This document shows positions 47,701 through 58,644 of a DNA stretch of 64,000 bases, piece by piece. This DNA comes from Chrysoporthe austroafricana (taxonomy: Eukaryota; Ascomycota; Sordariomycetes; Diaporthales; Cryphonectriaceae). The stretch lies in assembly GCA_001051155.2 (NCBI GenBank), contig JYIP02000014.1:91990-155989 (forward strand), in the 5' to 3' direction. Below the pieces are notes generated by a model. It did not search any database. It worked only from the letters and a program-made list of their open reading frames with translations, and was not told the origin of the DNA. Each line of letters begins with the position of its first letter. The first letter of the stretch is position 1. The position numbers and the translations under genes were made by a program.

Positions 47701-48544
47701 GCCATAATCGCCAGCTTGAGGAGCTCAAACAGCGCATCCGGGAGCTTGAGAAGGAGAGCAAGACTCTGGCCGAAGAGAAGGACGAGCTGGAGCACAAGGA
47801 AAGAGAGTGGCGGCGGCGGAGGGAGGAGCTGGAAGCTGTCGAATCCAAGGCGGACGCAGAGGTCAGCGAGATGCGCGCCACCGTGACAAACTTGCGTGCG
47901 ACCCTTGATGCGTCAGAGCAGCAAGTCCGAGACGCAGAAAAGGCCAAGAATGATCTGCGAAGGTCTCTCGATGACTACAGGATACGCTACGACAAGCTAG
48001 CCAAGGAGCTCAAGTCAGTGCAGGCGAAATTGAATGCTACCGGCATCAGCAGCCCGACAGTGCGCAGCTCAATGGACTCAAACAGGTCGAGCGTTGTTGT
48101 GGGAGGCAATGGTGCTGCAGGTGGGCCAGGCCCAGATACGATGTACCTCAAGACCATCCTGCTTCAATTCCTGGAGCAGAAGGACAACAAGCTGCGGTCA
48201 CAGCTGGTTCCTGTCCTAGGGAAGCTCCTGAAATTTGACAAGTAAGTTAATCGTCCTTGCACACTATTGCACCCTCCTCTTCACCCGTGGCCCCTGTGCT
48301 GGTATGCCGTTGCGTTCCTTGGCTTCGAACAAAGCACCCTGTGTTCACTGTCATCACGCCGTCAATCATCAGACAACACTACAGTCAACCTGTCCGTAAC
48401 AACAATACTGCTGAACAACCCGAGAACTGTCGGCCCTGGTTCATGTGGGCCCCTTCTAGCTACCTAGAGAGGTGCTAACATCCTTTGTCTAGAACTGACG
48501 AGCAGAAGTGGATGGCTGCTGTTCAACAAATTGGTGCTCGATAA
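44764..48544 (+). CDS. GRIP-domain golgin (Imh1-like)
   Basis: Three exons, 44764-45301, 45358-48241 and 48493-48544, give 1157 residues. The N-terminus (MFSRIKGAIDRTIAEEQARQ) is amphipathic, then comes a polar Pro/Asp/Gly-rich linker to about 165. From about residue 200 to 1080 the protein is almost unbroken coiled coil, with one gap rich in Lys near residue 500 (SKKKNKKKKKSG). The C-terminal GRIP domain begins with DTMYLKTILLQFLEQKD and continues LVPVLGKLLKFDK across the last intron; its conserved Tyr binds Arl1-GTP. Such golgins tether vesicles at the trans-Golgi. The last exon codes only 17 residues. Confidence 0.92.
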
Positions 48545-50874
48545 TCAGCATGCCAGATGCCCAGATCATTTATGAAACCTGGAGCTTGGGCCATAGTTCC
48601 ATACCCGAACACCTCGTGTCATTCCCTGGCTGGGATTTGGCAAGTTGACTTGTGACTTGCCTGTCTTTCTCAAGCGCGGCAATGACCGATGCCTTAGTAC
48701 CTGCCCCTCCTTCTAAGATATATATGTATATGTATTAAAGGAATGTGGGCTAATAATAAGCTGACGTGAGTCGCACGGTTGGAAAGATAGTATTAAGAAG
48801 AGGGTAAGGAAGATAATAAAGCAGCCACCCTGGTGGAGCCAGCTTGGAAGGGGCACGACCTCCAGGTAGGGCCGATCACTTGTCCGAGGCAGGTGTTGTG
48901 AATGAAGAGAGTCTGGCGCGCAGTCATGTGAATCACAGCACTCAGAGGGGTTTGGCGCTCGGCCCGTGCATAGATACCTGTGAACGTGTGGATCATGTAA
49001 GCCTTAGGCATTGCGGCTGGCAGTGGTTGTCGAGAGGGATACAACGTGCTCAGTGACAGTAAGGGAGGCACAAGGGTACAGCAAAGTCATAGGACAAGAG
49101 AGTGGAATTGAATGCTTGGAATGGAATGCTCCACTCTCTTCACTTGGAATATACTCCCTTTGGATGGATGCCGCCGCAGCCTCACACACACATGCGCGCA
49201 CATGGACGGCGAAAAGATGTCTAAGGGCAACTACACTTCTCGACACCAGCAACCATACGTAGACGGCGGCCCCCAGGGACAGGCTGTATATGCTGACACT
49301 TCTTTCCGACCGTACCGAGCATGAGCACGCCAATGAGGTTCCCTTGGCTGTGATTGTCATAGTCGTTGCTTTGCAATGTTATAGGGTTCTTCTGGAGGCT
49401 TATCGACTCTTCAGAGCCCGGCTCGAATTCCAACCAGACCAAGTGTCTCAAACTACCTGACTCCCCACACTTTGCCGACAACCGTCTGGGATGCTTGCCC
49501 ACGAGCTTTCTGCTAGATAAGAATCACTAGGAAGTATCTTCGCTGGTGACGGATTCGCTACAAAAGTACGCCGGCCCCCATTCCTTCCCAGCGAGACCTC
49601 TCTCCCCTTCCGCGGTAGTGCTATGTGCGTGCGTTTGTCATCCAGGAATCGCAGGGTCTGAAACTGTAGGGTAGGCAGCCGAGGAAGATCCCAAGGATGG
49701 ATTTGGGGAGGCTGTTATTTTTTTCTTATTTTCTTTTATTTTTTTTTTTTTTTAACTATTTTTGGAGGTCATGGTGGTTGTCGTTGTCGTTGGTTGATTT
49801 CTCGGACCAAACTGGCCTCAGCTTCCCGCAAGAGACAGCCGTATTTGCCGAGGAGGTAATTGCAAGTCGACCCAGATTGGATGCAATAGTCTTTACAAGA
49901 TTAAATCCATCACGCAATGCTGTTACACGCGTCCACTTTCTCTTATCTTCTATTTAACTGGATTTTGAGGCGGTTCTTTGTTCAGAACAAATATACACAT
50001 CATCACTCTGCCCGCTGCCTATTTCAAGTTAGTTCAATTTTCGCTTCAGTCTCTATGAGTTCTAACGCGCTATCAATTCTACATTGCTTCGTTCCGGCTC
50101 AAATTTCTTGCTGTTGTTTTCGATGGGCTTCTGTTATTCCACCACTATTTACGGACTAATCATATAGGGGTTTCGAGTGTTATAACTTAGTCTACTGTCC
50201 TAAACCAGTGGACTGTGCTCGATATCCCAATATAAGAAATGCGGATTCAACAATATAACTTATGCTAATAAGTGAGAGTTATGTAGACATGAGCTTCCAA
50301 TTCATGTAAGCTATAGCTTCTGCTCTTGCAGTACTTTGCTTGCACATTCAAGAGATTCTAGCTCAACGTTACCCACGCTTAACATGCGATTTAGATAACG
50401 ATTCTGATATAAGAGTGGAGTTTTTAGGAGGTCTTTTGGAAGTGGTGTTTCGGTTGGGCCTGCTAGGTCTACCCGTCTGTTCGTGTTGGAGCGAGAAGGA
50501 AGAATGATGTGGGAGGAAAACAGAAAATTGCCTCTAGCGCACTGCTAGAGGATGGCAGAGGGATAGAGGCCAACGTGTGACCACACTGACGGGAATAATA
50601 CCCGCGAGATGTTATATGTGCGGTGCCCTGATCACGGACCTCATGCCGATTGTCCTCGCCGCCCCGGTCGATCAGCCCCTAGCGGGCCTATAGCGAATCT
50701 CCTACCCTCCCAGGCTTCATCAGCAATAATAATACACATGGGCCATGCGCAGCATGTTGGCTGGGTCGTAACCAATGAAACTCGGTGACCTCAACAACAT
50801 GCTGCTCCCCTTCCCTCGCCCAATCTAGCCCATATTTCGCAGGTTAATAAGCACTAACCGTCTCCATTCGACTC
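48545..50874. other. AT-rich interval without a convincing gene
   Basis: 2.3 kb with short frames only. A poly(T) run is at 49739-49753 next to further T-rich sequence. The A/T content rises from about 49.7 kb towards the dead kinase gene, marking the start of the accessory region. Confidence 0.55.
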
Positions 50875-51430
50875 GTTTGTTTACGTCTGCGCTAACCAGG
50901 TTCAGGTTCAGGCCACGACCGACGCTGAATTTCGTCGCAAATCCATTCCCTTGGCACGAAACCCGCACATTTCCAATTGATTATAATATTTCTTGGACCT
51001 AGATCGCAATGATAGAAAACAAATATCGAGCGGTCCATGCCAACGTTGCGATAATTTTCCACGAGACTAAGGTGGTCGAGTTGTTCAATATCATCATCAG
51101 CGGGCTAGGTTTCATTTATGTAGTGCCCGCTTACCCCGCTGATCTCATTGCTTTCCCAAGAAGCGAGCTCCTTACAAATTCGGGCAACTTAAATAGCGAG
51201 CCGGGCCTCTCCGTTCATCGAAAGCCATACTGTATCAAGAGTCTCACTAGGAACACGGCTGAGGATGATTATATAGCGTCCACTGAGCTCGGCGTAATAG
51301 TAGACCTTCGGGATTTTGAAGCCAAGAGAGTCTTTAGTGCGAAGATAGTTAAGAGTAGTGTGCTCACGCGTAGTGCCCGTCTGAGTGATCCTGTACACCT
51401 TGATAAATGCCTCGCCGGCTCTCCAAAGGT
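50875..51430 (-). pseudogene. Aminoglycoside-phosphotransferase (APH)-like kinase pseudogene
   Basis: On the minus strand one frame reads like a fungal APH/choline-kinase-like protein: TLNYLRTKDSLGFKIPKVYYY, then AELSGRYIIILSRVPSETLD. A TAA at 51191-51189 interrupts, and the same frame continues with ICKELASWES. After a second stop (TAG, 51107-51105) it goes on to FVFYHCDLGPRNIIIN, the catalytic loop with the HxD aspartate, and AGFVPREWI. The match then moves by one base (TKFSVGRGLN). The N-terminal lobe is largely missing. Two stops, a frameshift and the lost start make it non-functional. Intact relatives are common and of unknown substrate in moulds. Confidence 0.75.
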
Positions 51431-51702
51431 AGACAAGTCTGACATGTCATAGACTTTCTGGAGACGGTTTTAGGCTGGTATATGGGCTGATTTGTAAAAC
51501 GGAGATCCGGGTTCTCATTCAGTCCTGAAAATAACCACCAGGACCTTAGTATAGAGTCGCTTGATACTGCAGGCATTGAATGCGTAGTCGGGCGGCTCTC
51601 ATAAGATTCTAGTGGGAATAATAACATATCCTCTCTGCAAAATGGCTCTTCAACTACAGCTAACTAGTAACTGCATGAAGAATTTCCTTATATAATAAGC
51701 AT

Positions 51703-53127
51703 TTAGTAGGACGAATTCACCCACCGGCTCGCATGCCTCACCTCAGGCGTTAAATACGTGGTTATATCCAGTTCGTCTGCCTCGTTGCACACACAGCTGA
51801 CTGACGCTTGCAAGCCCGAGCCATCCTCCAGCGCCCGGTGATTGGCGAGTGCCTTCAGCATGCTTGTAAACTGGTCTGAGTACGCCGCCCGTCCCCGCTC
51901 TTTCATCCATATGACGGTGCTGCGGGCGACACTTAGGTCATCAGTCGCGTAGCGCCACATAGGGACATACAGCTTCAGCTCGGGAAGAGGCTTGTCAGGC
52001 CGGATATCGAAGTAGTAGATCAGCCCTGGCTGCGTAGTCGGTGGCGGTCCGACGTACTTGTCAGATGTCGGGTCGTAGCGCGGGGCGCTGGGCAGCTCCT
52101 GGTTGTCTGGAAAGCCGGCGGGCAGTCCAAGGACCGTGTGAATCAAGGACCGTGTGAATCAAGGACCGCACCTCAGCTATCGTCTTGACCATGTTCTGCC
52201 GCCGTCCGCCCAGCGTAATGATGTCGCGTACCGATGCGAAGCTAGTGTGCGGCGTCATGAAGTACCATTTCAGCCGTGACTTGGCCGGCGCTACCGTGTC
52301 TACGGCGACCATCAGCGGCATCAGCGCGCGTCCCTCGGGCTCGAAGGACAGAAAATCCAGGAGGGCGGCTCGCGCAGGACTATAGGGGTGGAGCTGGAAC
52401 AGCGAGGGCGTGAACAAGCCTACGTGAGGCAGGAAGGGCGGGGTGACAGCGCGTGGCGCACAGTATGTCTTGAACGCCAGGCCGCTGGGGACGAACTCGG
52501 CAGCGATTGCGAATGTGGTGCCAGTTGGCGTGCAGGCCGCGGCTAGCTCGGTCGCCCTCTGATGCTGGCCGTCGTCGAATAAGGTGGATAGGAAATGATC
52601 CGTCCAGGTCAGATCGGCCTGGAAGACCGACACGAGGCGGCGGACCAGCTCAGTCCCAGCCTGCCGGTTCTCTGGATCTTTTACTGTTCCTGCGACGCGG
52701 CCGATGGGCTCTAGGGAATAGCGGATGTCCGGCTGGCTGGAGGCCGCCCGCTTGTTCCATTTCCAGGAGTACTCGATGGGCGAACCTTCGGTCGTGATGG
52801 CCGACTTGAACTGCAGCTCTCCCGAGGGTGACGGCTTCCGCCCCATACTAGGCACCTTAACGACGCCGTGTTAGACACGCGAGCTGCAAAGGTATAATTA
52901 TTGCATGGCTGCCCACAGTGACTACTACTTACCGTCCAGTGGTAGTGGAACAAAAGGGCCTCATACTGCCTCTCTATGGAGTACCCAGCAGCGGCAACTA
53001 GTGTGGCGAGGTGTCGCCCGGTGAGCTGCCACCAGAATTCGCTGTCGGCGTCGCGAGCAGGCAGCAGCTTCGATAGCTTTCCCCACGCCTGCGAAGGCTG
53101 TTGTTGCTGGGCTTCGCGATGAGTCAT
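51703..53127 (-). pseudogene. DMATS-type aromatic prenyltransferase, frameshifted by a 16-bp duplication
   Basis: Exon 1 is 53127-52933 and exon 2 runs 52855-51703, with a GTAAGT...TTAAG intron. Without the duplication the product would be about 443 residues, normal for the family. Features: FWWQLTGRHLATLVAAAGY near the start, the substrate-binding Glu in the segment GSPIEYSWKWN, and the basic/aromatic prenyl-diphosphate residues in SRLKWYFM, LIYYFDIRP and ELKLYVPMWRY. Enzymes of this fold attach dimethylallyl groups to indoles such as tryptophan or cyclic dipeptides, or to other aromatics. A perfect 16-bp tandem duplication (52129-52160) shifts the frame at about residue 300; the two halves are otherwise intact. 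The gene is divergent from a P450 550 bp away. Confidence 0.85.
52129..52160. repeat. 16-bp perfect tandem duplication inside the DMATS gene
   Basis: Two exact copies of AAGGACCGTGTGAATC plus a seven-base third start. The unit length is not a multiple of three, and the reading frames on the two sides differ by exactly one 16-bp unit. Confidence 0.95.
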
Positions 53128-53678
53128 CTTGGAGGCTGGATATAACCTTGTCTGTATAACAATCATGCACTACGTACGGTTTATAGTTAGGTGGGAACCT
53201 GTAGAACAGGAGAGTGGATTGGGGGGAGGAAAAGGAGGGTCTTTCGCTCTCCAGCTCGCCGGTTCGCGACACACGGAGAGTCTATGAAACGTCCGTCTTC
53301 GCAGACATCGTCAAATTCCGTCGTGATAACAAGTTCTAGTTCTATAGTAGATGGTACCTGGCCTCCTGCGGGTACCGAGTACATCCTCGATACTGGCGTA
53401 CTGTCAGACGGTGTACGGATCCGTACTGTGAACATGCAGGTGGCGGGCCCAGCGAGAATGCGAATCCTCCATCCTCTAGCTTGCTTCTCAGTCCTGGTGC
53501 GGGGGAGGGCAAAGGAACAAGAATGGAGGCACGCCTAGGGAGCTACGATTGGGAGGCCGGTGACGGTGCTTGGTAGCTCGACACGACACGAAGACGATAC
53601 CGTATATCGTAATTCACCAACAGTGACGATTTCCAATACCAGTCCATCCAGGACCACCAGTGCACTTCGCCGCAGAGT
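53128..53678. promoter_or_regulatory. Divergent promoter between DMATS gene and P450
   Basis: 550 bp between two start codons on opposite strands, so the two cluster genes probably share control elements. No specific operator was identified. Confidence 0.55.
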
Positions 53679-55579
53679 ATGCTGCCGTTCGTCTTAGTAG
53701 GGGCGGTGCTGCTCCTCGTCATCTTCTTCTACTCAAGGCTGCGATATCATCGCTTCCGGCAGTATGCTTCTCTGCCTCAGAGGCCGCCATTCCTTTTGTG
53801 GGGCAACATGAAGGAGGTGCAAGAGTGGGCAACGAACGGGGAGCCAGATCGCCATCCCGGTAGTGCACCTCTCTCTGGAAACCAAACCTTGGTGCTGGAG
53901 GTGAGACTGACTTGCTCCCAGACCTTGGTTTCAAATGGATGGGCGACCGCCTGGGCAACCCGCCCGTCTGGCTGCTTGATATCCGTCCTTTTGCCCCATT
54001 TGCCACGGCTGTCATCCAGAACCACGAGGTGGCCGACCAGATAGCCAAGGCTTCCAAGACCTTCCCCTACAGCACACCCAGGACGAGTGTGCTTCAGACG
54101 CTGCCTCTGTTAGGGACAAACTCTCTCTTTGCTACCGAGGTAAGCTGCCAGCCTGGAACCCAGTGGGTCTCGGTGGGAACTGACGAGACGGTGCAGAACG
54201 AGGAGTGGAAAGCGTTGCGCAAGCGCTTCAACCCAGGATTCGCGCCCCAGCACCTGTTGACGCTTCTTCCAACCATCCTGGACAAATCATTTCTCTTCCT
54301 GGCAAACTTGGATCTCTATGCCCGGAGCGGCGAGATCTTCCGCATGGACAGGCTGACCACCGCCCTCACATTCGACATCATCGGCGCCGTGACCATGGAC
54401 ATCGATCTGGATGCGCAGCAGCTGGACGAGTCCCGGCGAAGCGATTTCATGAAGCTGTATAGCGACATGCTCGCCAGCTTCACCAATGACCCCGGCCGGC
54501 TCCCATGGTGGCTGACCCCGCGAAGAAACATGCGTCGTCGTGCGATCGGCAGGGCCATTGACAGGCAGCTCGAGGCCATGATCCGCTCAAAGTCGGCCAT
54601 GCTCCGGCACGAGGAGAAGAAGGACCGGGTCCAGCGCAGCGTGTTTGACCTCTGCGTGCAGGGCACGGAGTCGAAGGAGCTGCCGGCCGAGGTCGTAGCC
54701 TCGACCCGCGACAACGTGAAGACACTCCTTTTCGCGGGGCATGATACGCTGAGTACCCTTCTTCTTTGGATCTTTTATGAGTTGTCGCGGACGCCCCGCG
54801 TGCTCAAGGCGGTGCGGGAGGAGCTGAATGACATCTTTGGGCCGAACCCGGACCCCGAGGTTGTGAGAGCGCAACTGATCGCCCCCAGAGGCGGCAACCT
54901 GATTCGACGTATGGCGTATGCTTCGGCCGTGATCAAGGAGTGTTTACGTCTGTACCCGCCCGCGTCAGCAATGCGGGGGGTGCCCAAAGGCTCGGGCTTC
55001 AGCGTGCGCACCCCGCAAGGCCGCGATCTGTGTCTGGATGGCTTGTCGATCTATATAAACCACTACGCCATCCAGCGGGACCCAAATGTGTATGGGCCCA
55101 CGGCCGATGACTTTGTGCCTGAACGCTGGCTGGGTGACACAGGTACGCCGCAGACTACGCATGGTGATGGCGGTGATGAGAAGACGCAATCAGCGGCAGC
55201 GAACGGCAGTGAGCATCGTAAGATCCCTGCAGCGGCGTGGCGGCCATTCGAGCGTGGACCGAGGGACTGCATCGGTCAGGAGCTTGCCAACGTCGAGGCG
55301 CGCGTCATCATTGCGCTGGTGGCTAGACGTTATAATTTCGTCAAGACCGGCCTCGGCGAGCTAGATCTGGACGAGAAGGGCCAGCCTATCCTCAATGAGA
55401 AGAACCAGTACAAGGTTAAGAAGGATGTCTACTGTGTAAGCCGTTTCCCGGCCATTGGCTGCTTTGAGACAAGTTGCGCGTAAAAGTGGGCTAATATTGC
55501 TTTGTATATGCAGACGATCCAGATCACGTCCAGGCCTAAAGATAGCACGATGCGGGTAAGGCTGGCGTCGGATGCGTAA
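53679..55579 (+). CDS. Cytochrome P450 (CYP4/CYP52-like fungal type), membrane-anchored
   Basis: Four exons, 53679-53859, 53922-54139, 54197-55435 and 55514-55579, give about 567 residues. An N-terminal anchor (MLPFVLVGAVLLLVIFFYS) is followed by the Pro-rich hinge. Visible are the I-helix AGHDTLSTLLLW, the ExxR helix KECLRLYPPAS, the region FVPERWLG and the haem loop PFERGPRDCIGQELANVEA with its Cys ligand, so the gene looks functional. It acts at the ER with a reductase, inserting oxygen into a lipophilic substrate, here perhaps the product of the neighbouring prenyltransferases (inference). The 57-nt intron at 54140-54196 is in frame and stop-free, so it could be retained; splicing it restores the normal family spacing. 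Confidence 0.85.
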
Positions 55580-55958
55580 AGCTTCACCATGTTTGAAGTA
55601 GATAAGGGGGTGCGAGGTAAAGAGGCGGCTTGAAATGTGAGACTTTTCAGCGCTATTAGAGCCCAAGATAGGAAAGTTTGGAAGTTCATATAGCTGAGAC
55701 GGTCTCACTTCTGCAGCGTTCGCCTTAAAGGCTGGCTTCGCTTGAACTGTAACCGAAATCGTCACGGTCTATAGCTGGGAACCGGAATACCGAGTTCCCC
55801 ATGGAGGACGGCATGGAGTGCTCCATTGGGGGCCAACAAATCTCATGCTACAGTAATAATCGTCACTAGTGCCTTGATATTTCCACGATAGGGGCTAAGT
55901 TAGGATGATGATAGAGTCTCCCGAGATCCATAGTCTAGCGAGATCACTCCAGCACGGA
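55580..55958. other. Intergenic between convergent P450 genes
   Basis: 380 bp of shared 3' region; nothing specific seen. Confidence 0.6.
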
Positions 55959-57791
55959 TCAATCAGCGGGGACCTTGCGTTTCCTAATTGTGACCAGCGA
56001 CGTCCCACATGGCTCGACCAGCGTGACCTTACGCACCCCCTGGGGCCGCTCCTTAAGGTGATCAAAATCGTAGTCCAGGAGCAGGTGGGAAAAGGCCAGC
56101 TTGAGCAGATTGGCGGTGAACCACCTCCCGGGGCACGCAGAGCGGCCCAAGCCAAAGTTGAGAAACTCGCGCGAGATGTCCGTCATCTTCGGATGGTCTG
56201 GGTCCTGCAGGGCGCGCTTGGGGTTGAAGCCTCCCGGGTAGAGGCGCTCATCGCGCTGGCCCACTCGCAGCGTCGAGGCGAGGATGGCGCCCTGCGGCAC
56301 GTGGAGGCCAGTTGAAAAGGTGAATCCTCCGGGCTTGACGATTGTTCTCTCGAGACCGACCTCACCTATGGCGTTGTAGCGGATGCTCTCGCGGATGAAG
56401 GCGTCCATGGTATGTAGGCGGTTGACGAAGTCGTTGGACCATTCGTCGCCATGGTCCAGGTTGGCAGTGATCTCAGCCCGCATCTCGGCAATAGTGGACT
56501 CAAAGACAGGCTTGGGCAAGGAGATGAGATCATACAGGACGTTAGTGAAGCTGAGCACGTTGGAGTAGGACTGCAGGAAGTTGAGGTTCATGACCCGGTT
56601 GCAGAGCACGGGCGTGGAGTACTCGAGCTGGCGGTTCTTATCTCTGTAGGCCACCTTCATGCAGGCGCTGAGAAGGTCATTCTGTGCCTTTGTCAATTCG
56701 GCTGCTCCATAAAACGGGGTGCGGCTTTTGCGTTATCTAACTTACCGGTAGTTCTGGCTCGACACCTTTCTCTTCTGCGTCCGCGATGATCTTTTTGCGC
56801 CCCTCTATGATAGGAGCTGCATGCTTGATGATGATCTCGCGCTTCTTGGTGAGAGTCCGCCGGACTAGTGGAGCCAAAAGCCTTCAGCAAGAACCGTCAG
56901 TATTCCATGGTATGTGTAGGCGCTCAAGCTGGGCTAATTAACTTACGGCCTCAGAAACGGTGGGATGAAGCGGATATAGACAGCTGTGGAGAACATGTGG
57001 ATCGAATACTGAACCATGGCATCCAGATACTCCTGGTTTCTGCAAAGCGGATAGCCGGAGGTGATCCTGTTGCTGGAACGCGACATGAGCTTGGTCACCA
57101 TGTCCCACATGTTGATTTGCATCACGCTGGTCTCGTCCATCCTGGATGCCACGTAGTGCTCCAGCGCGCCTACCATCTCCTCGTTCATCATGGGCATTTT
57201 GTCTGCCAGCTTGCTCTTGAGCTCTCTCAGCACAATGGGCGTCTGAATGTTATTGTTCAGGATGTTGCTCCCGAAGCAGACGTACTTGGAGTGCATGGCG
57301 CCGGCCACGTACGTCTTGAACGAGACTACATTTTCCGGCTGCCTAACATATTCATCTATGAGGTCCCGGGGCATCAAGAACAGGAATCCCGACTGCACGT
57401 GCGGGAACGGTACGATGAAGACATCGTTTGCTGTCTTGCAGATCTGGTAACTCTATCAGCATGGCCATTCTCGCGACCCAGCAACGCCACTTACTTTCTC
57501 ATACGATGCCCTGAAGAGGCCTTCAGAAGCAAAGACACACTCATAGGCTACTCTGAAGAACTGTCCGAACCCTCGTTCCCCCTTGACCCACCTATAAGAT
57601 GCGTACGTGGGCGAAAACGCCACGCGCAGTGCCGGCTCGATGAGATGGATGACCCAGCCGACAAGCACCAGAACCACAACACTCCCAACGAGAGCGGCGA
57701 CCCCAGGTGCGGGTATCTGCTGTGTCACTGCATAATTGATCCTTGGAACAGACTCCAGGATAGAAAGGTACTGGGAGGCATTCGACTCCAT
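55959..57791 (-). CDS. Cytochrome P450, ent-kaurene-oxidase/terpenoid type
   Basis: Four exons on minus, 57791-57495, 57443-56947, 56881-56746 and 56681-55959, give about 550 residues. It has an N-terminal membrane segment (VAALVGSVVVLVLVGWVIHL) and the segments YVRQPENVVSFKTYVAGAM and KLADKMPMMNEEM typical of the fungal CYP503/CYP68-like group. ExxR is RESIRYNAIG and the haem loop is FLNFGLGRSACPGRWFTA, with its Cys. The I-helix Thr region is less canonical (SYSNVLSFTNVLYDL). Relatives oxidise gibberellin and indole-diterpene intermediates, but others act elsewhere, so the substrate is open. It is convergent with the first P450 and divergent from the UbiA gene. Confidence 0.87.
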
Positions 57792-58644
57792 CGCTCTCTA
57801 TTTGTCTTATTGCATGAGAAACCTGAAATTAAACGCGGACGGAGCAAATGTAGACGTGGAGACCAAGTGACGATCGAAAATTTGCAATATTAGTGAGCGG
57901 TGCTCTTGCGCCGAGTGGTTCCAGCTGGGCTTGGGAAGAGACACCCGGCGCGACTATAGGGCTCTTCTCATCTGCAATGAGCACAGTAAGCTCTTTCCCT
58001 GGCGAGGTGGACCTACGGTGCCTCTTGCAACTGTGAGCATGTAGCCAGTACTTCGCCAGCTTGACAACCAGTGCTTTGTGAGACGTGCAGGAGAGGATCG
58101 CAGCTAAACTGTCAGCACAGATCGTCTCCTCAAATCTCTAAGGCGGCCGCTGTCATCCATTTCATCCATACCCCGCACAATACAGTCCCACAGCATTCCT
58201 ACAGGATTCTTGGCGCATATTCGAGGCCTTTTTGCTGGATTATGTTGCGAGGCTAAATGTCATCATGGTCACACAGCACCATTCATTGGGTTACCAGGAA
58301 CTAGATGTCATGATAAGAACTTGGCGCTAATTAGGTGATTTTATTGTCACGCTTACGGGGCATGCGATTTCAAACAAGTGCGCCTTGTCTTTGACCCGAT
58401 TTCCGATGGGCCAGGCGCCTGTAGGTCCGGAGGATCTTGCGCCGCCAAAGGCAATCCTCCTCAGCAATTTCGAAGACCAACGGGGCGCCCACACACCTAT
58501 GGAAACAGCGTACGAAGCCATGGGTCCATGTGAGAGAGCCACAGTAGTTAGGCATTGTCTTGCCCAGAGCAAACAAGAGGTGCATATTCTTCTTGACTTG
58601 AGCGTCCGCTCAGCTCACTACGTTCAGGCGCCCGGTTATGATAC
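57792..58644. promoter_or_regulatory. Divergent promoter between P450 and UbiA-type gene
   Basis: 850 bp between opposite starts. A plus-strand frame at 58385-58648 (PVGPEDLAPPKAILLSNFED) has protein-like texture, but I could not join it to the UbiA frame; it may be an upstream exon, a relic or chance. Confidence 0.45.

Noticed and set aside
51009..51452. 147-codon plus frame
   Set aside because: Antisense to the APH-like pseudogene, which has clear family motifs on minus.
56682..56745. P450 exon 4 starting earlier at ATTGACAAAGG
   Set aside because: Out of phase with exon 3; the acceptor at GCACAG gives a clean in-phase join.
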